Source: Fontibacillus panacisegetis (GTDB lineage: Bacteria; Bacillota; Bacilli; Paenibacillales; Paenibacillaceae). Taken from it: a DNA stretch of 64,000 nt. The stretch is taken from NCBI RefSeq assembly GCF_900102215.1, contig NZ_FNBG01000019.1, positions 39,744 through 103,743 on the forward strand. Direction: 5' to 3'. The notes beneath the pieces were generated by a model, which did no database searches, was not told the DNA's origin, and saw nothing but the letters and a program-made list of their open reading frames with translations. Positions 39,500-46,829 of the stretch are shown one piece after another; within the stretch, counting starts at the first letter, position 1; each line of letters starts with the position of its first letter. A program made the translations under genes and the position numbers.

Positions 39500-40678
39500 T
39501 TATACCCCTTGCAGCAACTCAAATTTATTTTTAGTTTTCACGTGGTTCACCATTTTTTCAATAGAATCCAAGAGATATTCAGCATCCTTCAAGCTAACTG
39601 ATTCATGCAGGCTAAGTCTGATACTGCTTGAGGAGATCATTTCATCATTTGTAATGGCCATTAATACACGGCTTGCTTTTGCTTTGGAGGAACAGGCTGA
39701 CTGAGAGGATACAACGATTCCCTGTTTAGCAAGAATCCCGATTAATATGGCAGAGGTGATCCCTTTTCCTATATATGAAAAATTAATGATGTGAGGTGAG
39801 GACAAAGGAGGTAGAGCACTATTCATGATGATTTCAGGGATTGTCACAAGCTTTGAATACACCAGATCATGCAAGGTAGTCAACACCCTCATCGTCTCTT
39901 CCCGATTTTTAAGAGTAAGCTCAATAGCCGTTGCCATGCTTAATACCCCGGGAACATTGGTTGTACCCGGTCTTATGCCACGCTCTTGTTCTCCTCCATA
40001 CAACAACGGGGCAAGCTCAACGGTTTCTTTTATAATTAACAGACCAATTCCTTTAGGTCCGCCGATTTTATGTCCTGATAGCGTGTATAGATCAATATCT
40101 TCGATTAATAAAGATTGTTTGCCGAATCCCTGTACTCCATCTACATGAAAATGGATGTCAGGCTTATTTCTCAATAGCTTTCCGATCTCTTGAATGGGTT
40201 GAATAGCTCCTGTCTCATTGTTTACATGCATTACACTTACGAGTACAGTATTCGGTTGCATGGATTCTTCAATAGTCGATACACTCACCACTCCGTTGCG
40301 ATCCACTGGCAAAAATGTAACCTCTACGCCCTCTGCCACCAATTGCTTGCAGCAATTGTAGACCGAAGAATGCTCAACTTGCGTAGTAAGCACATGCGGA
40401 ATTTGTCCTGTTTTTTTTGCCCATGCTCGAACAACTCCCAAGATCGCCAGGTTGTTGCTCTCCGTGGCTCCTGATGTAAAAATCACTTCATTAGGCATCA
40501 CCTGGAGCAGCACGGATATTCGTTCCCTTGCTTCTTCTACTCGCAGATTAGCTTCAAAGCCCATGTCGTGAACAGAGGATGGGTTCGCAAATATTTGTTT
40601 CGTTGAATGCATCAGCTCATCGTAAACCTCAGGATGGAGTGGTGTGGATGCACAAAAATCAAAATATAATGAATCCAT
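39500..40678 (-). CDS. cysteine desulfurase-like PLP enzyme (NifS/IscS family)
   Basis: A 392-residue class V aminotransferase-fold protein. The PLP Lys is Lys204 (SGHKIGGPKG), with His103 (VEHSSV) and Asp180 (HVDGVQ) as cofactor contacts. The catalytic Cys that carries the persulfide is Cys329 (SQSACSSKA). All residues needed to release sulfur from cysteine are therefore present. No IscU, NifU or tRNA thiolase gene is beside it; its partners are thioredoxin-fold proteins, a Cys-rich peptide and an exporter. It may serve peptide sulfur chemistry, but general sulfur supply cannot be excluded. It starts 23 bp after the preceding gene. Confidence 0.88.
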   Translation of the reverse strand: MDSLYFDFCASTPLHPEVYDELMHSTKQIFANPSSVHDMGFEANLRVEEARERISVLLQVMPNEVIFTSGATESNNLAILGVVRAWAKKTGQIPHVLTTQVEHSSVYNCCKQLVAEGVEVTFLPVDRNGVVSVSTIEESMQPNTVLVSVMHVNNETGAIQPIQEIGKLLRNKPDIHFHVDGVQGFGKQSLLIEDIDLYTLSGHKIGGPKGIGLLIIKETVELAPLLYGGEQERGIRPGTTNVPGVLSMATAIELTLKNREETMRVLTTLHDLVYSKLVTIPEIIMNSALPPLSSPHIINFSYIGKGITSAILIGILAKQGIVVSSQSACSSKAKASRVLMAITNDEMISSSSIRLSLHESVSLKDAEYLLDSIEKMVNHVKTKNKFELLQGV

Positions 40679-40701
40679 TATGGCCGCCTCCCTATCACAG
40701 T

Positions 40702-41154
40702 TTAATGGAATAAATGACTAAACAGCTTCTTTAGCTTGCCTTCGCCATTCACACTTGCAAGATTGCTCACATCTTCCCCGCTATACACGTTACCCTTATT
40801 TAAAATTCGCCCATATTCATCAACTACGATACAGAACGGATGTGTTTTTACTTCAAATTCCTCTTCCATTTGCTCTGGAGATAGAGACACGATGCTCCAT
40901 TTATTATGCAAGAAATCATCCAGCTCCCTATGATCCTCCTGATCACCTGTTGAAAAAATAACTACACCCGTATTAGGCAAACGTAAGTCTCTGATCTGAG
41001 GCAACAGCTCAATACAGCGCACACAATGCATGGACACAAACAACAAAATTTTTGGTCCCTTCATGTTATTCAGTTGAACCAACTGACCGTTCTGATCGCT
41101 GTATTCATTAATAGTCAGGAGCTTTCCCGGATTTGGATCATGATCTATTGTCAT
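40702..41154 (-). CDS. TlpA/redoxin-like thioredoxin-fold protein (CVRC)
   Basis: A 150-residue protein with no signal peptide or clear membrane helix. The thioredoxin active site is SMHCVRCIELL (Cys44/Cys47), and the cis-Pro loop is KTHPFCIVVD. An N-terminal segment (LLTINEYSDQNGQLVQLNN) matches the beta-strand lead-in of redoxins. Its start overlaps the stop of the upstream gene (ATGA), so translation is coupled. It is one of four CXXC proteins in the operon and probably acts in thiol-disulfide exchange. Confidence 0.8.
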   Translation of the reverse strand: MTIDHDPNPGKLLTINEYSDQNGQLVQLNNMKGPKILLFVSMHCVRCIELLPQIRDLRLPNTGVVIFSTGDQEDHRELDDFLHNKWSIVSLSPEQMEEEFEVKTHPFCIVVDEYGRILNKGNVYSGEDVSNLASVNGEGKLKKLFSHLFH

Positions 41155-41678
41155 TCCTTTTTGCCCCCTGTCCCTGTAAATTGCACGTTTTCGATGCCCT
41201 TAATCCCCTTGTTTACGATTACAGCGACTTTCTCGACAGTATTCACCGTATCTTGTGCCAAAACAATTCCTTGATCGGAAAGAACATATACATAGGGGAA
41301 AATCGCCGTCTTATATAATTCGAACTGAGTCTGCTCGTATGGAATCATAGGGATTTCAATTTGGTGTTCTTTTTGAACCTGTCTGAACTCAGCATCATCC
41401 CCAAATATAAACAGAAGCATTTTCTTACTCGGCCATCTCTCTGCCAAGCTGTTAATTGTAGTAAAAATTTCAATACATGCCTGGCACGTCGTGGAGAGAA
41501 ATAGAACGATGATTCCATCGTGCTCTTTTAAATCCATATGGGCATCAGCATCCACCAGGCCAGGAAATGGACTGCCTACAGGCAGACCCTGATTCCTTGG
41601 CATAAACGCATGATTCTTATTTTTTTGTGATTTCAAGCAATACACATACCTGTAGAGCTTCAAAAATAAACGGCGCAT
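41151..41678 (-). CDS. TlpA/redoxin-like thioredoxin-fold protein (CQAC)
   Basis: A 175-residue protein. The active site is LSTTCQACIEIF, the cis-Pro loop AIFPYVYVLSDQG. The short N-terminus is basic and aromatic (MRRLFLKLYRYVYCLKSQKNK), perhaps a weak anchor but not a typical signal peptide. I choose the ATG at 41678, 9 nt after GAGAGG; an ATG three codons earlier directly abuts that site. The segment LPVGSPFPGLV resembles the MauD-type linker LPKGSDFPLES in the upstream paralogue. Confidence 0.78.
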   Translation of the reverse strand: MRRLFLKLYRYVYCLKSQKNKNHAFMPRNQGLPVGSPFPGLVDADAHMDLKEHDGIIVLFLSTTCQACIEIFTTINSLAERWPSKKMLLFIFGDDAEFRQVQKEHQIEIPMIPYEQTQFELYKTAIFPYVYVLSDQGIVLAQDTVNTVEKVAVIVNKGIKGIENVQFTGTGGKKE

Positions 41679-41719
41679 CACAATCATCCTCTCTGCTTAG
41701 TGGCAAAGTTGGATTTTTC

Positions 41720-42199
41720 TTAATTTTCCAAGTAACAGAATAAATTCTCAATGTCCGCTACCTCATCTACTCTCTCAATGATTCCCGTTGAATCCAGAGT
41801 TACAATCGTGGGAACTCTTTTAATCCCAAACAAATCAACGACCTTGGTAGAGCGTATAATAGGAAAATTATAATGTAAGTCCTTGTGGCTTACGTTTGAA
41901 TATGTATCTTCGTCACCTTTAAAGACCAAATAATTGTAAACGCCTGATTGATTAGCCAGCATTTGCAGTACCTCAAAACATAAACCGCAGGTATCGCTTA
42001 AAAATACTAATTTCGTGACTTTACCTGGGACTTTTTCAGAAATAATCTTCTTTCCGAACTGATCTCTTACTTTAAAAAGAGGGATCAGATCACCCACTCC
42101 TCCACCTCGCGGCTGATCAGGGTCAGCACGATTTGTCTCTTGTGATTTGTTGCTATGGGTTAAAAAGAGTTTGTTGAATAGGGTAGATACCTTATTCAT
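41720..42199 (-). CDS. TlpA/redoxin-like thioredoxin-fold protein (CGLC)
   Basis: A 159-residue protein with CXXC site LSDTCGLCFEVL and cis-Pro loop KRVPTIVTLD. The N-terminus lacks a clear membrane helix; a GVGDLIPLFKVRDQFGK segment precedes the fold. The ATG follows AGGAGTGATCCC, and the gene starts 24 bp after the operon's SBP gene. Its position links the SBP and the redox genes in one transcript. Confidence 0.78.
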   Translation of the reverse strand: MNKVSTLFNKLFLTHSNKSQETNRADPDQPRGGGVGDLIPLFKVRDQFGKKIISEKVPGKVTKLVFLSDTCGLCFEVLQMLANQSGVYNYLVFKGDEDTYSNVSHKDLHYNFPIIRSTKVVDLFGIKRVPTIVTLDSTGIIERVDEVADIENLFCYLEN

Positions 42200-42223
42200 G
42201 GGATCACTCCTGTGGTAATACGA

Positions 42224-43513
42224 TTATTTTTTTTCTTCATTGGTCTTCTCAGCTAATTGTTGGTCCAGTTGTTGCTGACCACGCTCTTCAATAGACACAA
42301 GTGCCTCGTCAATTGATTTAGCACCAACCGTAACAGCCTTTAATTCCGATTCAATTATGCCATCCAGAATGCCATAAAACTTACTAGGAATCTTATTGTA
42401 TTTACTAAAATCCTTTATACCCATATTCATATTTAGATTCTTATAAAAAGCTTCTAATCTCTTACCTTCAGGATTATATACATAATCAGTTCTTGTCGGA
42501 ATATTATTCGTAGTTGTCCGGGAGTTAACTTTCGCAAACTCTTCACTATTTACAAACTTCACAAACTCCCATGCTGCTTGAACATTTTGGGATTCTGCGT
42601 TAACAGCGAAAATCATTGGAATAAAGAAATAAGGTGTCGCTTCCCTATTGGATTCATCTACTGGTGCTGTAACTACATCCCAATTTAAATTAAGATCTTC
42701 TCCTTGCTCTTGCTTGACCCCATAAATATTGTTATTTAGATAGGTATAGTATCCAAAAAACATTGCACTTTGCCCCGTTATAAAAGGATCATTTTTTGCA
42801 AATCCATCATGTTCAAAAAAATTTATCGCTTGTGTTTCATTTGCATCCTCAATAGTCTGAAATAACTTCTTATAGGAATCTGTATTAACTGTAACTTTCA
42901 TATCTTTGATATTGATTTTCTCAAGACCTTTAGCTAGTTGCATGTCACTCAGCAAATCGCCCAGACTACGAGTATACAGACCACTTACTCCATCCTCTAT
43001 CGGAAAGCGTTTAGCTAGTTGAAGGACTTCCCCCCATGTCATACCATCTGTTGGATATGGAATTTTGTACTTATCAAATAAATCTTTGTTATAAAAAAGA
43101 GCACGATTGCTAAAGTAAGGTGGTAAACCGTATAATTTCCCTCTGCCGCTTTGTCTAAGGAGATCAATAACATCCTGATTCATACCCTCTAATTTAAATG
43201 CATCATTCGTAATTGCGTTGCTTAAATCATACAACTTGCCTTCATCCAAAAATTCTTCATATTTATCGAAGGTAAGTGCAAATACGTCCGGTTCATCTAC
43301 ATTATTAGTTATCGCAACCTCAATATTCGGATACTTTGCTCGAAATAGATTTCCATAAAAAAAGTCGAATGAGTCTTTATCTCCATATCCCACTGTAATG
43401 GTAGCTTCCGACAAAGGATCAACTTCATATTGAATTGTTTCGTTACTAGCAGAGGAACACCCAGAAGATATAATTGAGACCAATAAAATAACTAATATTA
43501 GTCGAAATTTCAT
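42224..43513 (-). CDS. solute-binding lipoprotein SBP-10, inside the peptide operon
   Basis: A 429-residue family-1 SBP with lipobox ISSGCSS (Cys19). It is close to SBP-4 and SBP-8 (DFFYGNLFRAKYPNIEVAI, HDGFAKNDPFITGQSAM, YYTYLNNNIYGVKQEQGED). Unlike the array copies, it is embedded in the operon: it follows the peptide gene and hairpin and precedes the thioredoxin-fold gene by 24 bp. The ATG follows GGGGTGTG. A binding, sensing or immunity role towards the peptide is my inference from position. Sugar binding is the family default, but no permease is present. Confidence 0.87.
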   Translation of the reverse strand: MKFRLILVILLVSIISSGCSSASNETIQYEVDPLSEATITVGYGDKDSFDFFYGNLFRAKYPNIEVAITNNVDEPDVFALTFDKYEEFLDEGKLYDLSNAITNDAFKLEGMNQDVIDLLRQSGRGKLYGLPPYFSNRALFYNKDLFDKYKIPYPTDGMTWGEVLQLAKRFPIEDGVSGLYTRSLGDLLSDMQLAKGLEKINIKDMKVTVNTDSYKKLFQTIEDANETQAINFFEHDGFAKNDPFITGQSAMFFGYYTYLNNNIYGVKQEQGEDLNLNWDVVTAPVDESNREATPYFFIPMIFAVNAESQNVQAAWEFVKFVNSEEFAKVNSRTTTNNIPTRTDYVYNPEGKRLEAFYKNLNMNMGIKDFSKYNKIPSKFYGILDGIIESELKAVTVGAKSIDEALVSIEERGQQQLDQQLAEKTNEEKK

Positions 43514-43645
43514 TTACACACCCCTTTTTAAAAATTTGTTTATCATTCTCTCAATTTTATTTACCCCCACTGACTTCTCATTTAAAAAAATTTGATTCAC
43601 TTCATCAGAATATTTAACTTGTTAATAACAAATGATTATTAAATA

Positions 43646-43672
43646 GTCTGCCGTTCTAACTGAACGGCAGAC
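43646..43672 (-). terminator. attenuator/terminator after the Cys-rich peptide gene
   Basis: On the minus strand GTCTGCCGTTC-AGTTA-GAACGGCAGAC forms a perfect 11-bp stem and is followed by TATTTAATAAT. It lies 15 bp after the peptide stop. The T-run is interrupted, so termination may be partial. Partial termination would give more peptide transcript than downstream enzyme transcript, a common layout for precursor peptides. Confidence 0.75.
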
Positions 43673-43687
43673 CTTTGTTCGTTTTAA

Positions 43688-43822
43688 TTAATAATTATTG
43701 CCACAAGAATTCCTAACACAGTTGCATTCGTAGCAACCATCGCCATATCTCCGGCATGTTTCAGTCCCTTTGTAGCATGAGTTAGTATTACAGTAAGTAT
43801 ATAAATATGATGAAGTGCACAT
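43688..43822 (-). CDS. 44-residue peptide with eight cysteines (candidate secreted peptide/RiPP precursor)
   Basis: The frame starts at ATG 43822, after AAAGGAGGTG (spacing 5), one of the strongest ribosome binding sites in the window. It stops at TAA 43688. The cysteines are residues 2, 11, 16, 23, 30, 33, 35 and 40 (18 percent of the peptide), with seven tyrosines and many Asn, Gly and Ser. The C-terminal half contains CYECNC. There is no hydrophobic signal peptide and no double-glycine leader. It follows the MauE and MauD-like genes by 75 bp and is followed by an 11-bp hairpin. Family unknown to me. It is probably the substrate of the redox genes and the exporter; a small metal-binding protein is the main alternative. 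Confidence 0.82.
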   Translation of the reverse strand: MCTSSYLYTYCNTNSCYKGTETCRRYGDGCYECNCVRNSCGNNY

Positions 43823-43896
43823 GTTTTTCACCTCCTTTCCTGGAATCTAATTCAATAAGCAGTTAGCCACTTAATACTCTTTTCTTTACAGCTTAC

Positions 43897-44436
43897 TTAT
43901 GCAGATACCCGCTCTTCACCGTACAATATTAATGATTGGACGTGTCCTTCATTATTCACAACCCCTTTTGCTTGGATAACTCCATCCTGCGAAACAAAAT
44001 ATCCAAATGGAACAAAAGGAGCCTGAAGATCTTTTAAATTATCCATTCTAACAACTGGTGCCTTAATGTTATATTCTTTTATTGCATTACTAACACTCTC
44101 TTCGGTCCCCATCATAAATATTAAATATTGATACAGAGGCTTATTTTTCTGGAAATCGTTAATAATTGGATACACTTTGGAACAAGTTAAACAACCAGTA
44201 GATGTCAAAAATATTAATGTTCCTATCTTTTCGTTATTCCTTATATTCATTGGACTTCCGTTAATGGGTATATTACTTTCTAAAGGAAAATCGCTGCCCT
44301 TCGGTAATCCCTCATGCTGCTCATATAGGTTACTTTTAACTTTGATAGCTTCTCGCAAAATTGCAAACACACTAATTGAGATAACTATTACAATGCACCA
44401 TAGAATGATATAGGATAAATCCAATGTTCCAAGCAT
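43897..44436 (-). CDS. MauD-like membrane-anchored thioredoxin-fold protein (CLTC)
   Basis: A 179-residue protein with one N-terminal membrane helix (about residues 8-27) and an external thioredoxin-like domain. The active site is STGCLTCSKVYP, and the cis-Pro loop PFVPFGYFVSQDG. I choose the ATG at 44436, 6 nt after AAAGGGTG; a GTG three codons earlier overlaps that site. The pairing with a MauE-type gene 12 bp upstream recalls MauD/MauE, which are needed to form the many disulfides of the methylamine dehydrogenase small subunit. Here the nearest Cys-rich product is the adjacent 44-residue peptide. Confidence 0.82.
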   Translation of the reverse strand: MLGTLDLSYIILWCIVIVISISVFAILREAIKVKSNLYEQHEGLPKGSDFPLESNIPINGSPMNIRNNEKIGTLIFLTSTGCLTCSKVYPIINDFQKNKPLYQYLIFMMGTEESVSNAIKEYNIKAPVVRMDNLKDLQAPFVPFGYFVSQDGVIQAKGVVNNEGHVQSLILYGEERVSA

Positions 44437-44457
44437 GTTTGACACCCTTTCATTAAT

Positions 44458-44979
44458 TTATCGTTGCTCCCCTGGGAATAACTTAATGTATTGAGTTACC
44501 ATTAAAACAAGTGAATATATAATTATTAAGCCAACGGAGGAAAATATGATCTGACTAATATCTGCTAAAGAATAGTTTTCAATCACTAAGGGATCTGGCA
44601 TCACGATCATATATATACACATGATTAGAAATATTAAGTTTCTTAAATTCATTACAATACCAAATTGTTCAATGACTAATCCTCCAAACCAGTTGCATTT
44701 AACTAGTCTTCCTCTCGCTTTCCAAGACGCCAAAATATATAAACATATCAGAATAAGAGAAATTATTTTCCCAATTAATAATGTAGTTGGAACTACTAAT
44801 AGCACACACGCAATCAATTCCAAAAAAGCAACAGCCAGTACTCCAGAGTTTGTCCGCGATCGATTAATTCCTAACTGCCTCATTGTTTCTGAGAATGTAG
44901 CTGGCTTGACCAACTTACCTAAAGCTGCCATAAAGAACACTACACTAAAAAAGAATTGAATAAAAATTAACAAATGCAT
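44458..44979 (-). CDS. MauE/DoxX-type redox-associated membrane protein
   Basis: A 173-residue protein with at least four membrane helices (about residues 3-20, 46-66, 69-87, 115-128, and a last one near 142-163). The N-terminal FMAALGKLVKPATFSETMRQLG is a typical DoxX/MauE helix-and-loop pattern. One cysteine lies in the CNWFGG loop and one in the second helix. It is the first gene of the peptide operon, and its end is 21 bp upstream of the chosen MauD-like start. The family is thought to pass electrons through the membrane for thiol-disulfide exchange. Confidence 0.8.
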   Translation of the reverse strand: MHLLIFIQFFFSVVFFMAALGKLVKPATFSETMRQLGINRSRTNSGVLAVAFLELIACVLLVVPTTLLIGKIISLILICLYILASWKARGRLVKCNWFGGLVIEQFGIVMNLRNLIFLIMCIYMIVMPDPLVIENYSLADISQIIFSSVGLIIIYSLVLMVTQYIKLFPGEQR

Positions 44980-45131
44980 ATATTCCTTACATCTCCTCTC
45001 ACTACTTTGAATGTAATCGCTACCAAAATTCTTTGATATAACTTGATGCTACTTGTATAAATACTATGTAAAATTCATGGTTTATTTACATGATCACAAT
45101 AGTCTAAATCCATACTATAAAATATTTACAA

Positions 45132-45149
45132 TTAAGTACCAGAACTCAT
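45132..45149 (-). other. five-codon ORF behind a perfect Shine-Dalgarno
   Basis: GGAAGGAGGTGAATGAT precedes an ATG (45149) that is followed by only AGT TCT GGT ACT TAA. The strength of the site is out of proportion to the frame. It lies in the leader of the peptide operon, about 150 bp before the MauE-type gene. It could be a leader peptide that controls downstream genes, or the start of a decayed second precursor gene, since the real peptide gene has a very similar AAAGGAGGTG context. Confidence 0.45.
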
Positions 45150-45224
45150 ATCATTCACCTCCTTCCAAGTTCAGCTCTATAGTTAAGGCAAATATCACCT
45201 TAACTATCACCTACAACAGGTCAG

Positions 45225-45356
45225 TGAAAACGTTTGCTTGAACGAGCAAAAAAAGATTTGTTATGTGGGATAACAAAACAACAAGCTAAATCCACCATTC
45301 AACACTTTAAACTATATGATATATCCTTCTCTTCCAATATTATGTAATCGTTTACT
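45225..45356. promoter_or_regulatory. two LacI/CcpA-like operator candidates upstream of the peptide operon
   Basis: TGAAAACGTTTGCT (45225-45238) and TGTAATCGTTTACT (45343-45356) resemble the catabolite-responsive element TGWAANCGNTNWCA, with two and one mismatches. They flank a very AT-rich 100-bp stretch that probably contains the operon promoter. If real, they would place the operon under CcpA or another LacI-family regulator. The reading rests on consensus match only. Confidence 0.4.
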
Positions 45357-45437
45357 AAAGCAAGTATAGCTATATTTAATATATATGTCAATAATATCCT
45401 TTACTAGTATTATATAATTATTTTTACAAGTAAAAAT

Positions 45438-45490
45438 CCCCCGGAATGTACCAGAAGCCCTGTAAGCTCTGATACAATTCCGAGGGAGAT
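45438..45490 (-). terminator. glyA terminator
   Basis: On the minus strand CCCTCGGAATTGTATCAGAG pairs with CTTCTGGTACATTCCGGGGG around a short loop, then GATTTTTACTT follows. It lies about 45 bp after the glyA stop and separates it from the island. Confidence 0.8.
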
Positions 45491-45534
45491 ATATATTTTA
45501 AGCTATTTTATTTTGTGATACCCATGTCTCTAGA

Positions 45535-46782
45535 TTAATATTTCAACTCAGAATACAACGGGAAACGATCTGTCAGGTTGGAAACTTGAGTACGCATTTT
45601 TTCTAGGACAGCTTCGTCCTTAGGCGATTTCAAGGTTGTTGCGATAATTTGACCGATTTCTTTCATAGCTGCTTCGTCCATACCGCGGGAAGTTGCTGCA
45701 GGAGTACCGATGCGAATACCGCTAGTTACGAATGGGCTGGTTGGATCGAAAGGAATCGCATTTTTGTTAACTGTGATACCGATAGAATCAAGTACGTGCT
45801 CAGCATCTTTACCTGTGATGTCCAGGTTGCGAGTATCGATCAGCATCAAGTGGTTATCAGTGCCACCAGATACAAGGTTAAGTCCTTCGCTGATGAGCGT
45901 TTCGGCCAATACTTTAGCGTTTTTCACAACGTTTTCTGCATAAGTTTTAAAAGAAGGCTGCAATGCTTCACCAAGAGCTACTGCTTTGGAAGCGATCACG
46001 TGCATAAGTGGTCCACCTTGTGTACCAGGGAATACCGCTTTATCGATAGCTGCTGCCCAAGGCTTACGGCACAGAATCATACCGCCGCGAGGTCCGCGAA
46101 GTGTTTTGTGAGTTGTTGTAGTTACAAAATGCGCATGTGGAACTGGGCTTGGGTGAAGACCCGCAGCAACCAGACCTGCGATATGCGCCATATCCACCAT
46201 GAAGAGAGCACCTACATCGTTAGCGATGGAAGCAAGCTTTTCAAAGTCGATGATGCGTGGATAAGCACTTGCACCAGCAACGATCAGACGAGGGCGATGC
46301 TTGAATGCTGCTTTACGAACTTCATCATAATCGATGCGGAAGGTATCTTCCTGCACACCGTAAGCTACGAAATTATAGAAAAAACCGGATGCATTAACTG
46401 GACTACCGTGTGTCAAGTGACCACCATGCGCAAGGTTCATACCAAGAACAGTGTCTCCAGGTTTGAGTGCAGTCAGGTATACAGCAAGGTTAGCTTGAGC
46501 ACCGGAGTGAGGTTGAACATTCGCATGCTCTGCTCCGAACAATTCTTTAGCACGATCACGAGCGATATCTTCAACGATATCAACATGCTCACAGCCGCCA
46601 TAGTAGCGTTTGCCCGGATATCCTTCTGCGTATTTGTTAGTAAGTACAGATCCCATTGCTTCGATAACTGCTTCGCTTACGATATTCTCGGAAGCGATCA
46701 GTTCAATGTTGTTGCGTTGGCGTTTCAGCTCCAAATTCATTGCCTCTAGTACTGCCGGGTCCTGTTTTCTCAATTGATCCAT
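45535..46782 (-). CDS. glyA: serine hydroxymethyltransferase
   Basis: A 415-residue PLP enzyme that converts serine and tetrahydrofolate to glycine and 5,10-methylene-THF. The PLP lysine lies in [14 protein letters not shown], and the N-terminal [15 protein letters not shown] and [15 protein letters not shown] are standard. It is 47 bp downstream of ywlG and probably in the same operon, under the ZTP riboswitch further up. The one-carbon role of GlyA fits that riboswitch. A 366-codon antisense frame across the gene is a shadow. Confidence 0.97.
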   Translation of the reverse strand: MDQLRKQDPAVLEAMNLELKRQRNNIELIASENIVSEAVIEAMGSVLTNKYAEGYPGKRYYGGCEHVDIVEDIARDRAKELFGAEHANVQPHSGAQANLAVYLTALKPGDTVLGMNLAHGGHLTHGSPVNASGFFYNFVAYGVQEDTFRIDYDEVRKAAFKHRPRLIVAGASAYPRIIDFEKLASIANDVGALFMVDMAHIAGLVAAGLHPSPVPHAHFVTTTTHKTLRGPRGGMILCRKPWAAAIDKAVFPGTQGGPLMHVIASKAVALGEALQPSFKTYAENVVKNAKVLAETLISEGLNLVSGGTDNHLMLIDTRNLDITGKDAEHVLDSIGITVNKNAIPFDPTSPFVTSGIRIGTPAATSRGMDEAAMKEIGQIIATTLKSPKDEAVLEKMRTQVSNLTDRFPLYSELKY

Positions 46783-46829
46783 AGTTCAACATCCTCTCTG
46801 GGTAATATAATAAAATATTCTGATTTCAT

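Noticed and set aside
45053..45241. 62-codon plus-strand ORF in the peptide-operon leader
   Set aside because: TTG start without a ribosome binding site. It runs opposite the strong SD of the minus strand and has no protein-like features.
45649..46749. 366-codon plus-strand ORF opposite glyA
   Set aside because: Antisense shadow caused by glyA codon usage; no protein-like pattern or start signal.
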